Assembly (NCBI RefSeq): GCF_030145145.1
Contig: NZ_JAQYWD010000006.1
Coordinates: forward strand, 109,239 to 173,238
Source: Desulfobacula sp.
GTDB lineage: Bacteria; Desulfobacterota; Desulfobacteria; Desulfobacterales; Desulfobacteraceae
Direction of reading: 5' to 3'
DNA: 64,000 nucleotides
A program made the translations under genes and the position numbers. Each line of letters begins with the position of its first letter. Within the stretch, counting starts at the first letter, position 1. Positions 34,921 to 43,288 of the stretch are shown piece after piece. The notes beneath the pieces were generated by a model. That model was not told where the DNA came from. It saw only the letters and a list, made by a program, of their open reading frames with translations, and did no database searches.

Positions 34921-35296
34921 GCAACGAGACGCAGATGTTCAGCAATCGCTCTTGTCAAATGGTCACGATGAACGCTCTTCAACGGCCAGTTAACTGATGG
35001 GCCGGTTGAGGGGCGGCATCATTTTTTTAAGCACAGCTTCTTTTCGTTCTGGTGAAGATCCCATGAATAAGCCTCCGGAGTCCCTATTAGTATTTATTTC
35101 AGTTCATGCGACAACTATCCTGACACATAGGGCTCCTGCCATAATCTGTTCGCAAAAAACCCAAAGTGGTGTACGATGATTTCTAAAAGAGAGAAAGAAG
35201 CCTTTGTCTGGATAGGCTGCCAAATGAAACGGATGAACCGCTTGTTTGGAAATGGTGGCTGAGATTATAAAGCAGATTTAATGATGGGAGAATAAT
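34921..35296. mobile_element. Insertion-sequence remnant in a 376-nt gene-free stretch
   Basis: Holds the OrfA remnant at 34963-35064 and, outside it, the likely IS terminus ending at about 35126, where the minus strand begins TGTCAGGATAGTTG. Neither the matching other end nor a target-site duplication could be found. From 35130 to the aminotransferase start only an AT-rich leader is seen. Confidence 0.6.
34963..35064 (-). pseudogene. IS3-type transposase OrfA remnant
   Basis: Starting at an ATG with GGAGG 7 nt upstream, the frame reads MGSSPERKEAVLKKMMPP then LNRPIS, a TAA in place of a Gln codon, LAVEERSS and a TGA. It matches the N-terminus of a widespread OrfA family (SPERKEAVLxxMLPPxNxxIxxLAxEEGIS). 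The helix-turn-helix after this point is gone. The upstream DNA to about 35126 (TGTCAGGATAGTTGTCGC on this strand) probably is the IS end. Confidence 0.75.
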
Positions 35297-36511
35297 ATGA
35301 TGACACTTGATGAAAAATTTAAAGCGCTTGAGGCAGACAATGCACCGGGTCAAGAGGTGAGACAAGAAATAGGCGATCTCAATGACATTATGCGCGGTGA
35401 AAAATTTGACGGGATTCCGGTTGACTTCTCACATGGGGATGTAGATGCCTTTCCTCCAACACCCGGATCATCAGATGCATGGAAAGATGGCTTTTTGAGA
35501 GGCGGGCAGCAAGCCTACACTGAGTATCGCGGTGCGGCCCGGATCCGGGAAGGACTGGCCGACCGTCTTGGCACGTTTACAGGCAGGTCCGTTTCAGCAG
35601 CCAGCGAATTGATCATAACGCCCGGAACTCAAGGTGCACTGTTTCTGGCTCTCGGTGCAACAGTCACGTCAGGGACGAAAGTTGCTGTGGTTGAACCCGA
35701 TTATTTTGCCAACCGGAAACTTGTTAAATTTTTCGGCGGTGAAATTGTACCCATAACTCTGCAGTACCAGGAAACCCCATCTGAAAACGGCCCCGATCTT
35801 AATAGACTTGAAGCTGCATTTAAGGGCGGCACAAAGGTCTTTGTCTTTTCGACACCGAACAATCCGACAGGTCTGGTATATTCAAGCAGCGCAATCGCCG
35901 CAATTTCAGCACTCGCAGCAACACATAATGTGACCGTAATTGTGGATCAACTTTACGCCAGGATGCTATACAGTGGTGAAGTTTATACGCATCTTCGCGC
36001 CTGTGATAAACAACCGGAAAATCTTATCACGATTATGGGCCCATCGAAGACGGAATCTCTCAGTGGATTCCGCCTTGGAACCGCATTCGGTACATCCGGA
36101 TTGATCGACCGAATGGAACGGCTTCAGGCGATTGTTTCTCTGCGGGCAGCAGGCTACAATCAAGCGGTGCTTGATAACTGGTTTCTGGAACCTTCAGGCT
36201 GGATGGCAAAACGGATTCGTGACCATGAAGCCATAAGAGATGAATTACTGGAAATTTTCCGGGCCGCCGGCTTCCTGACTGCAACGCCACAAGCCGGGAG
36301 CTATCTTTTCCCACAACTGCCTCCCCTTGATGTTCAACCAAATACATTTATACGGCTGCTTCGTCATCAGGCAGGTGTGACAGTTACGCCTGGAACAGAA
36401 TTTGCGCCCGATTCAGGTGGCAGCATCCGGCTGAACTTTTCACAAGACCACGCTGCGGCAATCGCGGCAGCAGTGCGGATCGTAAAAATGGTGGAGGTCT
36501 ACGGTAAATGA
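35297..36511 (+). CDS. Class I/II PLP-dependent aminotransferase
   Basis: 404 residues, fold-type I aminotransferase. STPNNPTGLVYS near residue 191 and IMGPSKTESLSGFRLG with the Schiff-base lysine K251 are the key motifs, and the C-terminal Arg in IRLNFSQ binds the substrate carboxylate. RBS GGGAG precedes the ATG. It overlaps the start of the large fusion protein gene by 4 nt (ATGA), so the two enzymes are made together; the pair probably acts on the same amine substrate. The substrate is not identifiable from sequence. Confidence 0.88.
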   Translation: MMTLDEKFKALEADNAPGQEVRQEIGDLNDIMRGEKFDGIPVDFSHGDVDAFPPTPGSSDAWKDGFLRGGQQAYTEYRGAARIREGLADRLGTFTGRSVSAASELIITPGTQGALFLALGATVTSGTKVAVVEPDYFANRKLVKFFGGEIVPITLQYQETPSENGPDLNRLEAAFKGGTKVFVFSTPNNPTGLVYSSSAIAAISALAATHNVTVIVDQLYARMLYSGEVYTHLRACDKQPENLITIMGPSKTESLSGFRLGTAFGTSGLIDRMERLQAIVSLRAAGYNQAVLDNWFLEPSGWMAKRIRDHEAIRDELLEIFRAAGFLTATPQAGSYLFPQLPPLDVQPNTFIRLLRHQAGVTVTPGTEFAPDSGGSIRLNFSQDHAAAIAAAVRIVKMVEVYGK

Positions 36512-39500
36512 GGCAGAAGATTGAAGACATCTTGAGTATGACAAATTACTGGCAGCAGGCGGTTCAAAACCTTTGGGGCATCAAAGGCAGGTTTACGCAA
36601 CTTGACGGCGAGTATGATCTGAATTTTCGGATCGATTCCACCCATATTCTCAAAGTGATGCGGCAAGGTTGCAAGGTTGATCTTGTAGACCTGCAGTGCC
36701 GTGCACTAAATCACCTTCATACGCTTTCTTTACCGCTTGTTGTGCCATCTCAAAAAGGCCTGCTTTTTGAAACTTGCAAAGACGAAAAAGGCTGTGACCG
36801 GATTCTCTGGGTGCTTGAAAACCTTGATGGAAAAACCTGGGCTGAATTTAAACCCAAGACCCCTCAACTTATCCGCAGACTTGGAGAAACCATTGGTGCC
36901 ATGGACAAGAAGCTGACAGGCTTTGATCATCCCGGGCTTTGCCGGGAATTCAAATGGCACCTGCCAACGGGTGGCTGGATTGAAGATCACCTGGGCAGTA
37001 TTGCCGATACAACCCGGCAAAAGATAATCAGACAAATCCTGGATGATTTTGCCGGAATCAAGTCGGATCTTGACGTCCTGCCTGTACAGGCCATCCACAA
37101 CGATATCAACGATTACAACATTTTGGTGACAGGCAGCCTACTCGAACCACCTGCTATTTCAGGGATCATAGATTTAGGGGACATGTGCGCGGCTCCAGTG
37201 GCCTGTGACCTGGCCATAGCAGCAGCTTACGTGGTATTGGACCACCCAGACCCGGAAAAAGCGATAGAAGATTTGGTACAGGGATTTCACAGCACTTACC
37301 CGCTATCCCCCAAAGAAATCGACATGATCTGGCCCCTTTTACGCCTGCGTCTGGCTGTTTCCGTGGTAAACTCTACACTGATTTCCCAGGAAAAGCCTGA
37401 TGATCCTTATGTCTTGATTTCCCAGGGCCCTGCCTGGGCGTTTCTGGAATGCGCCACGGTCAACCCGGACCTGATTGCAGCCCGCCTGCGTGTTGCTTGC
37501 GGATTCGGAGTGACCGACAGCGCTCAATCGGTCATTGACTGGCTGGGTGATATTCGTGGGGGCTTTGCCCAGGTTTTAGGCCGGCCCCTGGACAGCCTGC
37601 CCCGCACCAGCCTGTCCGTGGCCGACAGCACCCTGCCGCAGAATCCCTTCGATCTAACCCCTGAGGAGGCCGCAACCCTTGGTGTTGAAACCCACGGGTT
37701 CCATTTGGGATATTACGCAGAACCCCGACTGATCTATACGGACAAAGCCTTTTACAAAGGCCCCTTCAAGGCCAGTAACCGCCGAACAGTCCATATCGGC
37801 GTAGATATTTTTGCCCCGGCCGGCACACGTGTTCACGCACCTTTAAACGCCAGGGTGGCCGCTGTTGAGAACCGAAAGGGCCATCTGGATTACGGCGGTC
37901 TTGTCATCCTGCATCATGAGACAGAAACGGGTGCGCCATTTTTTACGCTTTACGGCCACCTGAATCCGGAATCGATTGGGGCCCTCACTGCGGGACAACC
38001 CATTGAAAAAGGACAGACTTTTGCCGCCCTGGGCGAACCACAGCACAATGGCGGATGGGCGCCGCACCTGCACTTTCAGACAGGCCTGATCCATGCTGAT
38101 CCCAACTGGCCCGGCGCCGTAGACCCGGATGAATTTGACTTCTGGTCTAAGATTTACCCCAACCCGGCGGCCATCCTGAATCTTGATCATGAAAGCCTTG
38201 CTTACCAGCCGCCCTCCAAGGCCGGGATACTGGCCCAACGGAAGGCAAGGTTCGGGAAAAACCTTAAACTGACCTACACCGACCCTGTTATGTTCCTGCG
38301 CGGCTGGAAGACCCACCTGTTCGATGAGTGGGGAAGACCCTTTTTGGACAGTTATAACAATGTTCCCCACGTGGGTCATGCCCATCCCCGTATCCAGGCG
38401 GTGGCAGCAGACCAATTACAGCGCATGAACAGCAACACCCGATATCTCCACCCGGCCCAGATCGCCTTTGCCGAAAAAATCATTTCCTACATGCCTGAAC
38501 AATTGTCAATCTGCTTTTTTGTCAACTCCGGTTCCGAAGCCAACGAGTTAACGTTACGGCTTGCCCGGGCTCATTCCGGTGGTAAGGATATGATCACTCC
38601 TGATCACGGATATCATGGCAACACCACCGGCTGCATTGATATTTCGGCTTACAAGTTTAACGCCAAAGGCGGAGTTGGTCCCTCCGACTGGGTTCACCTG
38701 GTTGAGGTAGCCGACGATTACCGGGGCCGCTTCCGGCGTGGAGAGGCAGATATCGCACAAAAGTATGCCGATCTGGTGGATGAGGCGCTTGCCGGCATCA
38801 GCGCCTGCAACGGAAAACTGGCCGGATTCATAGCCGAAACCTTTCCCAGTGTTGGCGGCCAGATCATTCCGCCCAAAGGCTACCTGCCGGCGGTCTATGA
38901 AAAAATTCGGAAAGCAGGCGGTGTCTGTATTGCCGATGAAGTGCAAACCGGTCTGGGGCGCCTTGGAGACTACTTTTTCGGTTTTGAGGAACAGGGCGCC
39001 GTTCCCGATATTGTCGTTTTGGGCAAACCCATCGGCAACGGCCATCCTTTGGGTGTTGTGGTCACGACAAAAGAGATCGCCGACAGTTTTGCCAAAGGGC
39101 CTGAGTTTTTCTCCACCTTTGGCGGCTCCACACTGTCATGCCGAACGGGTCTTGAGGTGCTCAACATTGTTGAAGATGAGCACTTGCAGAAAAACGCCAA
39201 ACAGATGGGGGATAAACTTATAACTGGGCTGCGAGGGTTACAGAAAAAATATGAGATTATTGGGGATGTTCGCGGCTACGGACTTTTTATCGGCCTGGAT
39301 TTGGTGACAGACATAAAGACCCGTGAACCCGGCACTGTTTTGGCTGATTACGTTAAAAATCGCATGCGGGAACACCGGATTCTGATGGGTAGCGAAGGTC
39401 CTTATGATAATATTTTAAAGATAAGACCGCCCATGACCATTGAGGATAAAGATATTGATTACATCCTTGAGGTGATGGACAAGGTTCTGGATGAGGCCCA

Positions 39501-39513
39501 ATCCCTGATGTGA
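36508..39513 (+). CDS. Trifunctional fusion: aminoglycoside/hydroxylysine kinase-like, M23 peptidase-like and class III aminotransferase-like
   Basis: 1001 residues in three parts. Residues about 1-340 are an APH-type kinase: catalytic loop IHNDINDYNIL with D199 and the metal motif IIDLGDMC near 220. Residues about 390-560 form an M23 (LytM) domain with all zinc ligands: H429 and D433 in HIGVD, and H520/H522 in PHLHFQ. Residues about 590-1001 are a class III PLP enzyme: FFVNSGSEANEL, IADEVQTGLGRLG and Schiff-base K840 in VLGKPIGNG. The kinase and PLP parts correspond to mammalian hydroxylysine kinase and to ammoniophospholyases acting on phosphohydroxylysine or phosphoethanolamine, which supports a phosphorylate-then-eliminate route. 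There is no signal peptide, so the M23 part must be cytoplasmic and may serve another purpose. Confidence 0.9.
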   Translation: MRQKIEDILSMTNYWQQAVQNLWGIKGRFTQLDGEYDLNFRIDSTHILKVMRQGCKVDLVDLQCRALNHLHTLSLPLVVPSQKGLLFETCKDEKGCDRILWVLENLDGKTWAEFKPKTPQLIRRLGETIGAMDKKLTGFDHPGLCREFKWHLPTGGWIEDHLGSIADTTRQKIIRQILDDFAGIKSDLDVLPVQAIHNDINDYNILVTGSLLEPPAISGIIDLGDMCAAPVACDLAIAAAYVVLDHPDPEKAIEDLVQGFHSTYPLSPKEIDMIWPLLRLRLAVSVVNSTLISQEKPDDPYVLISQGPAWAFLECATVNPDLIAARLRVACGFGVTDSAQSVIDWLGDIRGGFAQVLGRPLDSLPRTSLSVADSTLPQNPFDLTPEEAATLGVETHGFHLGYYAEPRLIYTDKAFYKGPFKASNRRTVHIGVDIFAPAGTRVHAPLNARVAAVENRKGHLDYGGLVILHHETETGAPFFTLYGHLNPESIGALTAGQPIEKGQTFAALGEPQHNGGWAPHLHFQTGLIHADPNWPGAVDPDEFDFWSKIYPNPAAILNLDHESLAYQPPSKAGILAQRKARFGKNLKLTYTDPVMFLRGWKTHLFDEWGRPFLDSYNNVPHVGHAHPRIQAVAADQLQRMNSNTRYLHPAQIAFAEKIISYMPEQLSICFFVNSGSEANELTLRLARAHSGGKDMITPDHGYHGNTTGCIDISAYKFNAKGGVGPSDWVHLVEVADDYRGRFRRGEADIAQKYADLVDEALAGISACNGKLAGFIAETFPSVGGQIIPPKGYLPAVYEKIRKAGGVCIADEVQTGLGRLGDYFFGFEEQGAVPDIVVLGKPIGNGHPLGVVVTTKEIADSFAKGPEFFSTFGGSTLSCRTGLEVLNIVEDEHLQKNAKQMGDKLITGLRGLQKKYEIIGDVRGYGLFIGLDLVTDIKTREPGTVLADYVKNRMREHRILMGSEGPYDNILKIRPPMTIEDKDIDYILEVMDKVLDEAQSLM

Positions 39514-39757
39514 TTATAAGACAAGAGCAATATATATACCTCAACTCTGGCATTTCACCGGTGATGTTTGTGCTACAGGAGAAATGGAGACGGATCTATT
39601 TGATCTTGATATGGGCTAAATTTAGAAGGGGTGTTGAATAACTTCAGTGTTTTTCATATTGGGTTGGAAAGAAGCGCGCTTAAATCTGCCGTTGCAAGGA
39701 GGAATTGATCCGGCTATAATGAGCAGAATCGGAAAGTATAACTGAAAGGGTTTAGAA

Positions 39758-40054
39758 ATGAACGTCATTATTGATCTATGTGTGGTCCCCATCGGTGTGG
39801 GGCTGTCGGTGTCAAAATATGTGGCTGTCTGTCATGAAATTATCAACGAAGCAGGTCTCAAGTCGGAGCTTCACGCCTATGGAACCAATATAGAAGGCGA
39901 CTGGGATGCGGTATTTGACGTGGTAAAAAAATGTCATGAAAAAATTCATGACATGGGGGCCCCCAGAATAACAACCACCATAAAGGCCGGTACACGGATA
40001 GACCGGGAACAGACCATGGCGGATAAAGTTGCCAGCGTAAAAAGCAAACTTTAA
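39758..40054 (+). CDS. MTH1187/YqgV family thiamine-binding protein
   Basis: 98-residue ferredoxin-like fold protein. VIIDLCVVPIGVGLSVSKYV at the start, AYGTNIEGDWDAVFDVVKKC in the middle and RITTTIKAGTRID near residue 71 are typical of the family. Members bind thiamine or related pyrimidines and form tetramers. Ribosome site AAAGGG precedes the ATG. It overlaps the 3' end of the convergent DHH gene by 4 nt. The 244-nt stretch before it contains nothing recognisable. Confidence 0.88.
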   Translation: MNVIIDLCVVPIGVGLSVSKYVAVCHEIINEAGLKSELHAYGTNIEGDWDAVFDVVKKCHEKIHDMGAPRITTTIKAGTRIDREQTMADKVASVKSKL

Positions 40055-40950
40055 GGGGTTTTTTTGTTTTGAACCAGGGTGTTGAGAAGTTCTTCAATGA
40101 TTTTGTCAGCGGTTTTAGCAGGTAATGTGCAGCCCCCGGCCCCGGCGTGACCGCCGCCCCCGAATCGGGCCAGAAGATTTCCGACGTTGACATGGCATTG
40201 TTGGTTAAAAATACTGTGGCCGATACTGACCAGCACCTGCTCGTGTTCAGGACCATCAAATCGGATCTTTACACTGGCAATGCTTTCCGGGAAAAGGGTA
40301 TAGGGCAGAAACCGGTTGCCGCCGGGGACCGTGTCAAGGGATCTGAAATCCGTAACGGAGATGTTGTGGTGCATTTGGGTGTGGGCCATTAAATGGCTCT
40401 CATAGGCGGCATTTTCTTCAATGACCCTGGTACAGCGATTTTTTACTTCCGGGTCTTCAAGTATACGGTCAATGGGTGTTTCCGTTAAAAGCCCCACCAG
40501 TTTTTCCCAATAGGGTGCATCCGTATAGTCATGGTTCTGGATGGTCATGGACAGAATAATATACGGGTAATTTTCAGGGTGGCGCACCTGGTCCCGGGTC
40601 AGGTCTGCCGCGTCTATGATATCCGTATTCAATATCAGTTCATCATACCGGCTGTCCAGTCGTCCTTTTTTTTTATAATAGGTGTAAACCACACCGGCAG
40701 CCGATGGAGCGATATCAAAGGCACCGGCAAAGGCTTTTTTGGGGGAGTTGGAGATATGGTGGTCAAACCACAAGGCACAATTCGGGGAATAGGGAAGGTT
40801 TGCAAGGATATCTCCTTTTAAAATATGGGCGGTGCCGGATTGGATTTCATGGGGTTCGACCCAATGAATATCCGTATGAATATTTTCGGTCTGGCGAAGC
40901 AGTACCGCACAGACAATTCCATCAAAATCGGGTCGGGTGACTATTCTCAT
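40051..40950 (-). CDS. DHH-family phosphoesterase
   Basis: 299 residues. N-terminal DHH domain: TRPDFDGIVCAVLL near residue 5 (in place of the canonical DxDG), LWFDHHISNSP near 62 with the DHH triad, and NTDIIDAADL near 108. C-terminal DHHA1 domain ends with FGGGGHAGAGGCTLP near 272, the substrate-binding glycine loop. Such proteins are manganese-dependent nanoRNases or c-di-AMP/pAp phosphatases. Monocistronic. Confidence 0.88.
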   Translation of the reverse strand: MRIVTRPDFDGIVCAVLLRQTENIHTDIHWVEPHEIQSGTAHILKGDILANLPYSPNCALWFDHHISNSPKKAFAGAFDIAPSAAGVVYTYYKKKGRLDSRYDELILNTDIIDAADLTRDQVRHPENYPYIILSMTIQNHDYTDAPYWEKLVGLLTETPIDRILEDPEVKNRCTRVIEENAAYESHLMAHTQMHHNISVTDFRSLDTVPGGNRFLPYTLFPESIASVKIRFDGPEHEQVLVSIGHSIFNQQCHVNVGNLLARFGGGGHAGAGGCTLPAKTADKIIEELLNTLVQNKKTP

Positions 40951-41053
40951 GGCGCAACTCTTTTCGGTTCAAAGGTTATTGATATAGGTATTGATAAAGC
41001 ATAAACAAGGACTTTTCAAGGCTATTTTTTTGCTGGATCTTTTTAGATGACCG

Positions 41054-41881
41054 TTAGGCCCGGATCCGGGCAATCACATCACACAATAACCTGTTGAACG
41101 GCGTTACAGCACTCCGGGCTGTTTCCAGGACAGATGCCAAAGTGGTCTTAACCGGTGCATCCGGGTCATTGATATTGGTGATCAATGACAGGCCCAGGAT
41201 TTTCATGCCGGCATGAACGCCTGCAATGGCCTCCATCACCGTAGAGAACCCCACGGCATCACCGCCGATTGTTTTCAGGAACCGGGTTTCAGCCGGTGTT
41301 TCAAGGCTGGGGCCCGAAAGGCCTGCATACACACCGGCCTGGAGGGCAATCTGGTGGTTTCGGGCGGTGGTTTGCACCAGGTCCATGAGGGAAGGGTCAT
41401 ACACCTGCGTCATATCCGGAAACCGTATGCCCCAGGCGTCCTCGTTGGTTCCGGTCAAGGGGTTTTGGCCGGTGAGGTTGATGTGATCGGTGATGAGCAT
41501 GATATCCCCGCAAGAAAACGTCAGGTTGATCCCCCCGGCCGCATTGGTTAAAATCAATATCCGGATGCCCAGTTCCTGCATGACCCGCACTGGAAAAGTG
41601 ACCTGGGCGGGTGAATATCCTTCATACAGGTGGAATCTGCCCTGCATCATCAGGAGGGGGGTCTGGGCAATTTTGCCGTATATCAATCGGCCCTTATGGC
41701 TTTCCACAGTGGAGACCGGAAAATTCGGCAGTTGTGAATAGTCAAATTCGGAGGACACATCAAGGGTCTCCAGGGTCTCGGAGAGCCCGGTGCCGGTTAA
41801 GATCCCGATGACGGGCAACTCTGTCAGGTAAGGGGTTAAAAAATCAGCGGTTTCACTGACCTGTTGTCGGTCTGTCTTCAT
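41054..41881 (-). CDS. Purine-nucleoside phosphorylase
   Basis: 275 residues, trimeric-type PNP that splits inosine or guanosine (or methylthioadenosine in relatives) with phosphate. GTGLSETLE near residue 29 is the phosphate loop, ESHKGRLIYG and MQGRFHLYEGYSP the second phosphate site, TNAAGGIN the base site and VGFSTVMEAIAG near 196 the ribose/base region (canonical GMSTVPE; here F and M replace G/M and P). The Asn of LITNINDP recognises the purine. RBS GAGGG lies 10 nt upstream. It is divergent from the YigZ gene. Confidence 0.9.
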   Translation of the reverse strand: MKTDRQQVSETADFLTPYLTELPVIGILTGTGLSETLETLDVSSEFDYSQLPNFPVSTVESHKGRLIYGKIAQTPLLMMQGRFHLYEGYSPAQVTFPVRVMQELGIRILILTNAAGGINLTFSCGDIMLITDHINLTGQNPLTGTNEDAWGIRFPDMTQVYDPSLMDLVQTTARNHQIALQAGVYAGLSGPSLETPAETRFLKTIGGDAVGFSTVMEAIAGVHAGMKILGLSLITNINDPDAPVKTTLASVLETARSAVTPFNRLLCDVIARIRA

Positions 41882-41979
41882 ATTTTATAGGCCCTCTTTT
41901 CTTTTCAGTGAATTTATACTATATGCGAACCAGAAGGTCAATTCAGGGGAGATGTTCAGTCGGGGGCAGGAATGAAAAA

Positions 41980-42618
41980 ATGACAGATGAAACCTATTTG
42001 TACTCAATTGGACATCGACGGACAGCCACAACAAAAATCAAACGATCTGTTTTTCTTTGTACCCTGGAATATGTAGACTCCATTGACCGAGCCAAAACAT
42101 TTATTTCCCAAATTGCCAGGGAGAATAAAACCGCTACCCATAACTGTTGGGCCTATATCCTGGGAGAAAAAGGGGAGGTGTTTCATTGTTCTGATGCCGG
42201 CGAGCCTGCCGGGACTGCGGGAAAACCCATGCTCAACACCCTGCAGGGTCATCACATGACCCATATTGCAGCGGTGGTGACCCGGCATTTTGGCGGTGTC
42301 AAGCTCGGCATCCGGGGGTTGATTGACGCTTATTCCACAGCGGTGGAAAATACCCTGGCCCTGAAAAAATTAACCCGGCAGGTCCAGACCGTGCGCATTG
42401 TCATTGAGGTGTCCTATGGGTTTAATGATACCCTGCTCAATCAGCTCATAACGGATGTAAACCGGATCATTGATACGGCCTATACGGATAAAATCGTTCA
42501 CCAGGTTGACATTTGTATTAACGATTATACCACCAGGGTGGACCCGCTGCTGTCAGAATATCAATCCCGGGGGAAATTAAAATTTTATATGATCCCTCCG
42601 GGAAAAAACATTCTTTAA
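41980..42618 (+). CDS. YigZ/IMPACT family protein
   Basis: 212 residues. The IMPACT core motif (AGEPAGTAGKPML near residue 68 and VVTRHFGGVKLGIRGLIDAY near 97) is intact, followed by a ferredoxin-like C-terminal domain. The start ATG at 41980 has AGGA at 9-nt spacing; an ATG 24 codons upstream is less likely. YigZ-like proteins are widespread; they are linked to translation control in eukaryotes and uncharacterised in bacteria. Monocistronic. Confidence 0.87.
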   Translation: MTDETYLYSIGHRRTATTKIKRSVFLCTLEYVDSIDRAKTFISQIARENKTATHNCWAYILGEKGEVFHCSDAGEPAGTAGKPMLNTLQGHHMTHIAAVVTRHFGGVKLGIRGLIDAYSTAVENTLALKKLTRQVQTVRIVIEVSYGFNDTLLNQLITDVNRIIDTAYTDKIVHQVDICINDYTTRVDPLLSEYQSRGKLKFYMIPPGKNIL

Positions 42619-42623
42619 AAAGG

Positions 42624-42675
42624 TTGACAAGGGACTTTTTTTAAGTATTATTAAATATAAATTAAGTATACTTAA
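42624..42675 (+). promoter_or_regulatory. Promoter and palindromic operator of the XRE-cupin/leuCD operon
   Basis: TTGACA at 42624-42629 is followed after 16 nt by TATTAT at 42646-42651. Downstream, TTAAGTATACTTAA at 42662-42675 is an exact 14-bp palindrome, and the half-site TTAAGTAT also occurs at 42641-42648 over the -10 element. Two spaced copies of the half-site over and after the promoter suggest autoregulation by the XRE-cupin protein that begins at 42688. Confidence 0.65.
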
Positions 42676-42687
42676 AAAAGAGGTTCC

Positions 42688-43272
42688 ATGAAAACAAAAC
42701 TTGGTGCACTTCTCAGGGCAATTCGAAATTCACGGCACCTTACCATTAAAGAAGTTGCAGGAAAAGCCGGTGTCAGTTCAAGCCTGCTGTCACAAATTGA
42801 AAGGAACCGGATATCTCCTTCATTGGACACCTTGCTCCAGGTATTAGAGGTGTATGGTGTTCCGCCGGATAAATTTTTCAAAGACTATGCCACCCGCTCC
42901 CGGGTTGAAATTATCCGGAGGGGGGATCGAAAGGTGTATCAACGAAAAGGGTTTAAATATGAAAAACTTTGCGGTGACAGCCAGGCCAAAGGGAACCATT
43001 CTTTTAATGCTTTTTTTCTGGAGCTGGCACCTGGCCAGTTGAGAGGGGATGCAAAGAACGGGCATCTGGGACGGGAGTTGGGCATTGTGGTTAAAGGATC
43101 GGCACAGCTTGTTTTTGGTGAAGAGTCATACGAAATTCATAAAGGCGATGCCGTGTCTTTTTTTTCACAGATCCCCCATGTGATTCAAAATTCATCTGAT
43201 CAGGTATTCCAGGCCTATTGGGTGGTGACACCCGCAGATGGGGAAGACTATTTTGGCGAGAAAACAACCTAA
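42688..43272 (+). CDS. XRE-family regulator with cupin sensor domain
   Basis: 194 residues. Helix-turn-helix at about residues 6-60 (TIKEVAGKAGVSSSLLSQIE) and a C-terminal cupin barrel with GIVVKGSAQLVFGEESYEIHKGD near 125-150. These SutR/PuuR-like proteins bind a small ligand in the cupin and control nearby catabolic genes. It is the first gene of a unit with leuC and leuD (16-nt gap). Confidence 0.9.
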   Translation: MKTKLGALLRAIRNSRHLTIKEVAGKAGVSSSLLSQIERNRISPSLDTLLQVLEVYGVPPDKFFKDYATRSRVEIIRRGDRKVYQRKGFKYEKLCGDSQAKGNHSFNAFFLELAPGQLRGDAKNGHLGRELGIVVKGSAQLVFGEESYEIHKGDAVSFFSQIPHVIQNSSDQVFQAYWVVTPADGEDYFGEKTT

Positions 43273-43288
43273 ATATTTGGAGAAACAA

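Noticed and set aside
34997..35179. Plus-strand 60-codon frame in the IS remnant
   Set aside because: It is antisense to the OrfA remnant and IS end and has no ribosome site.
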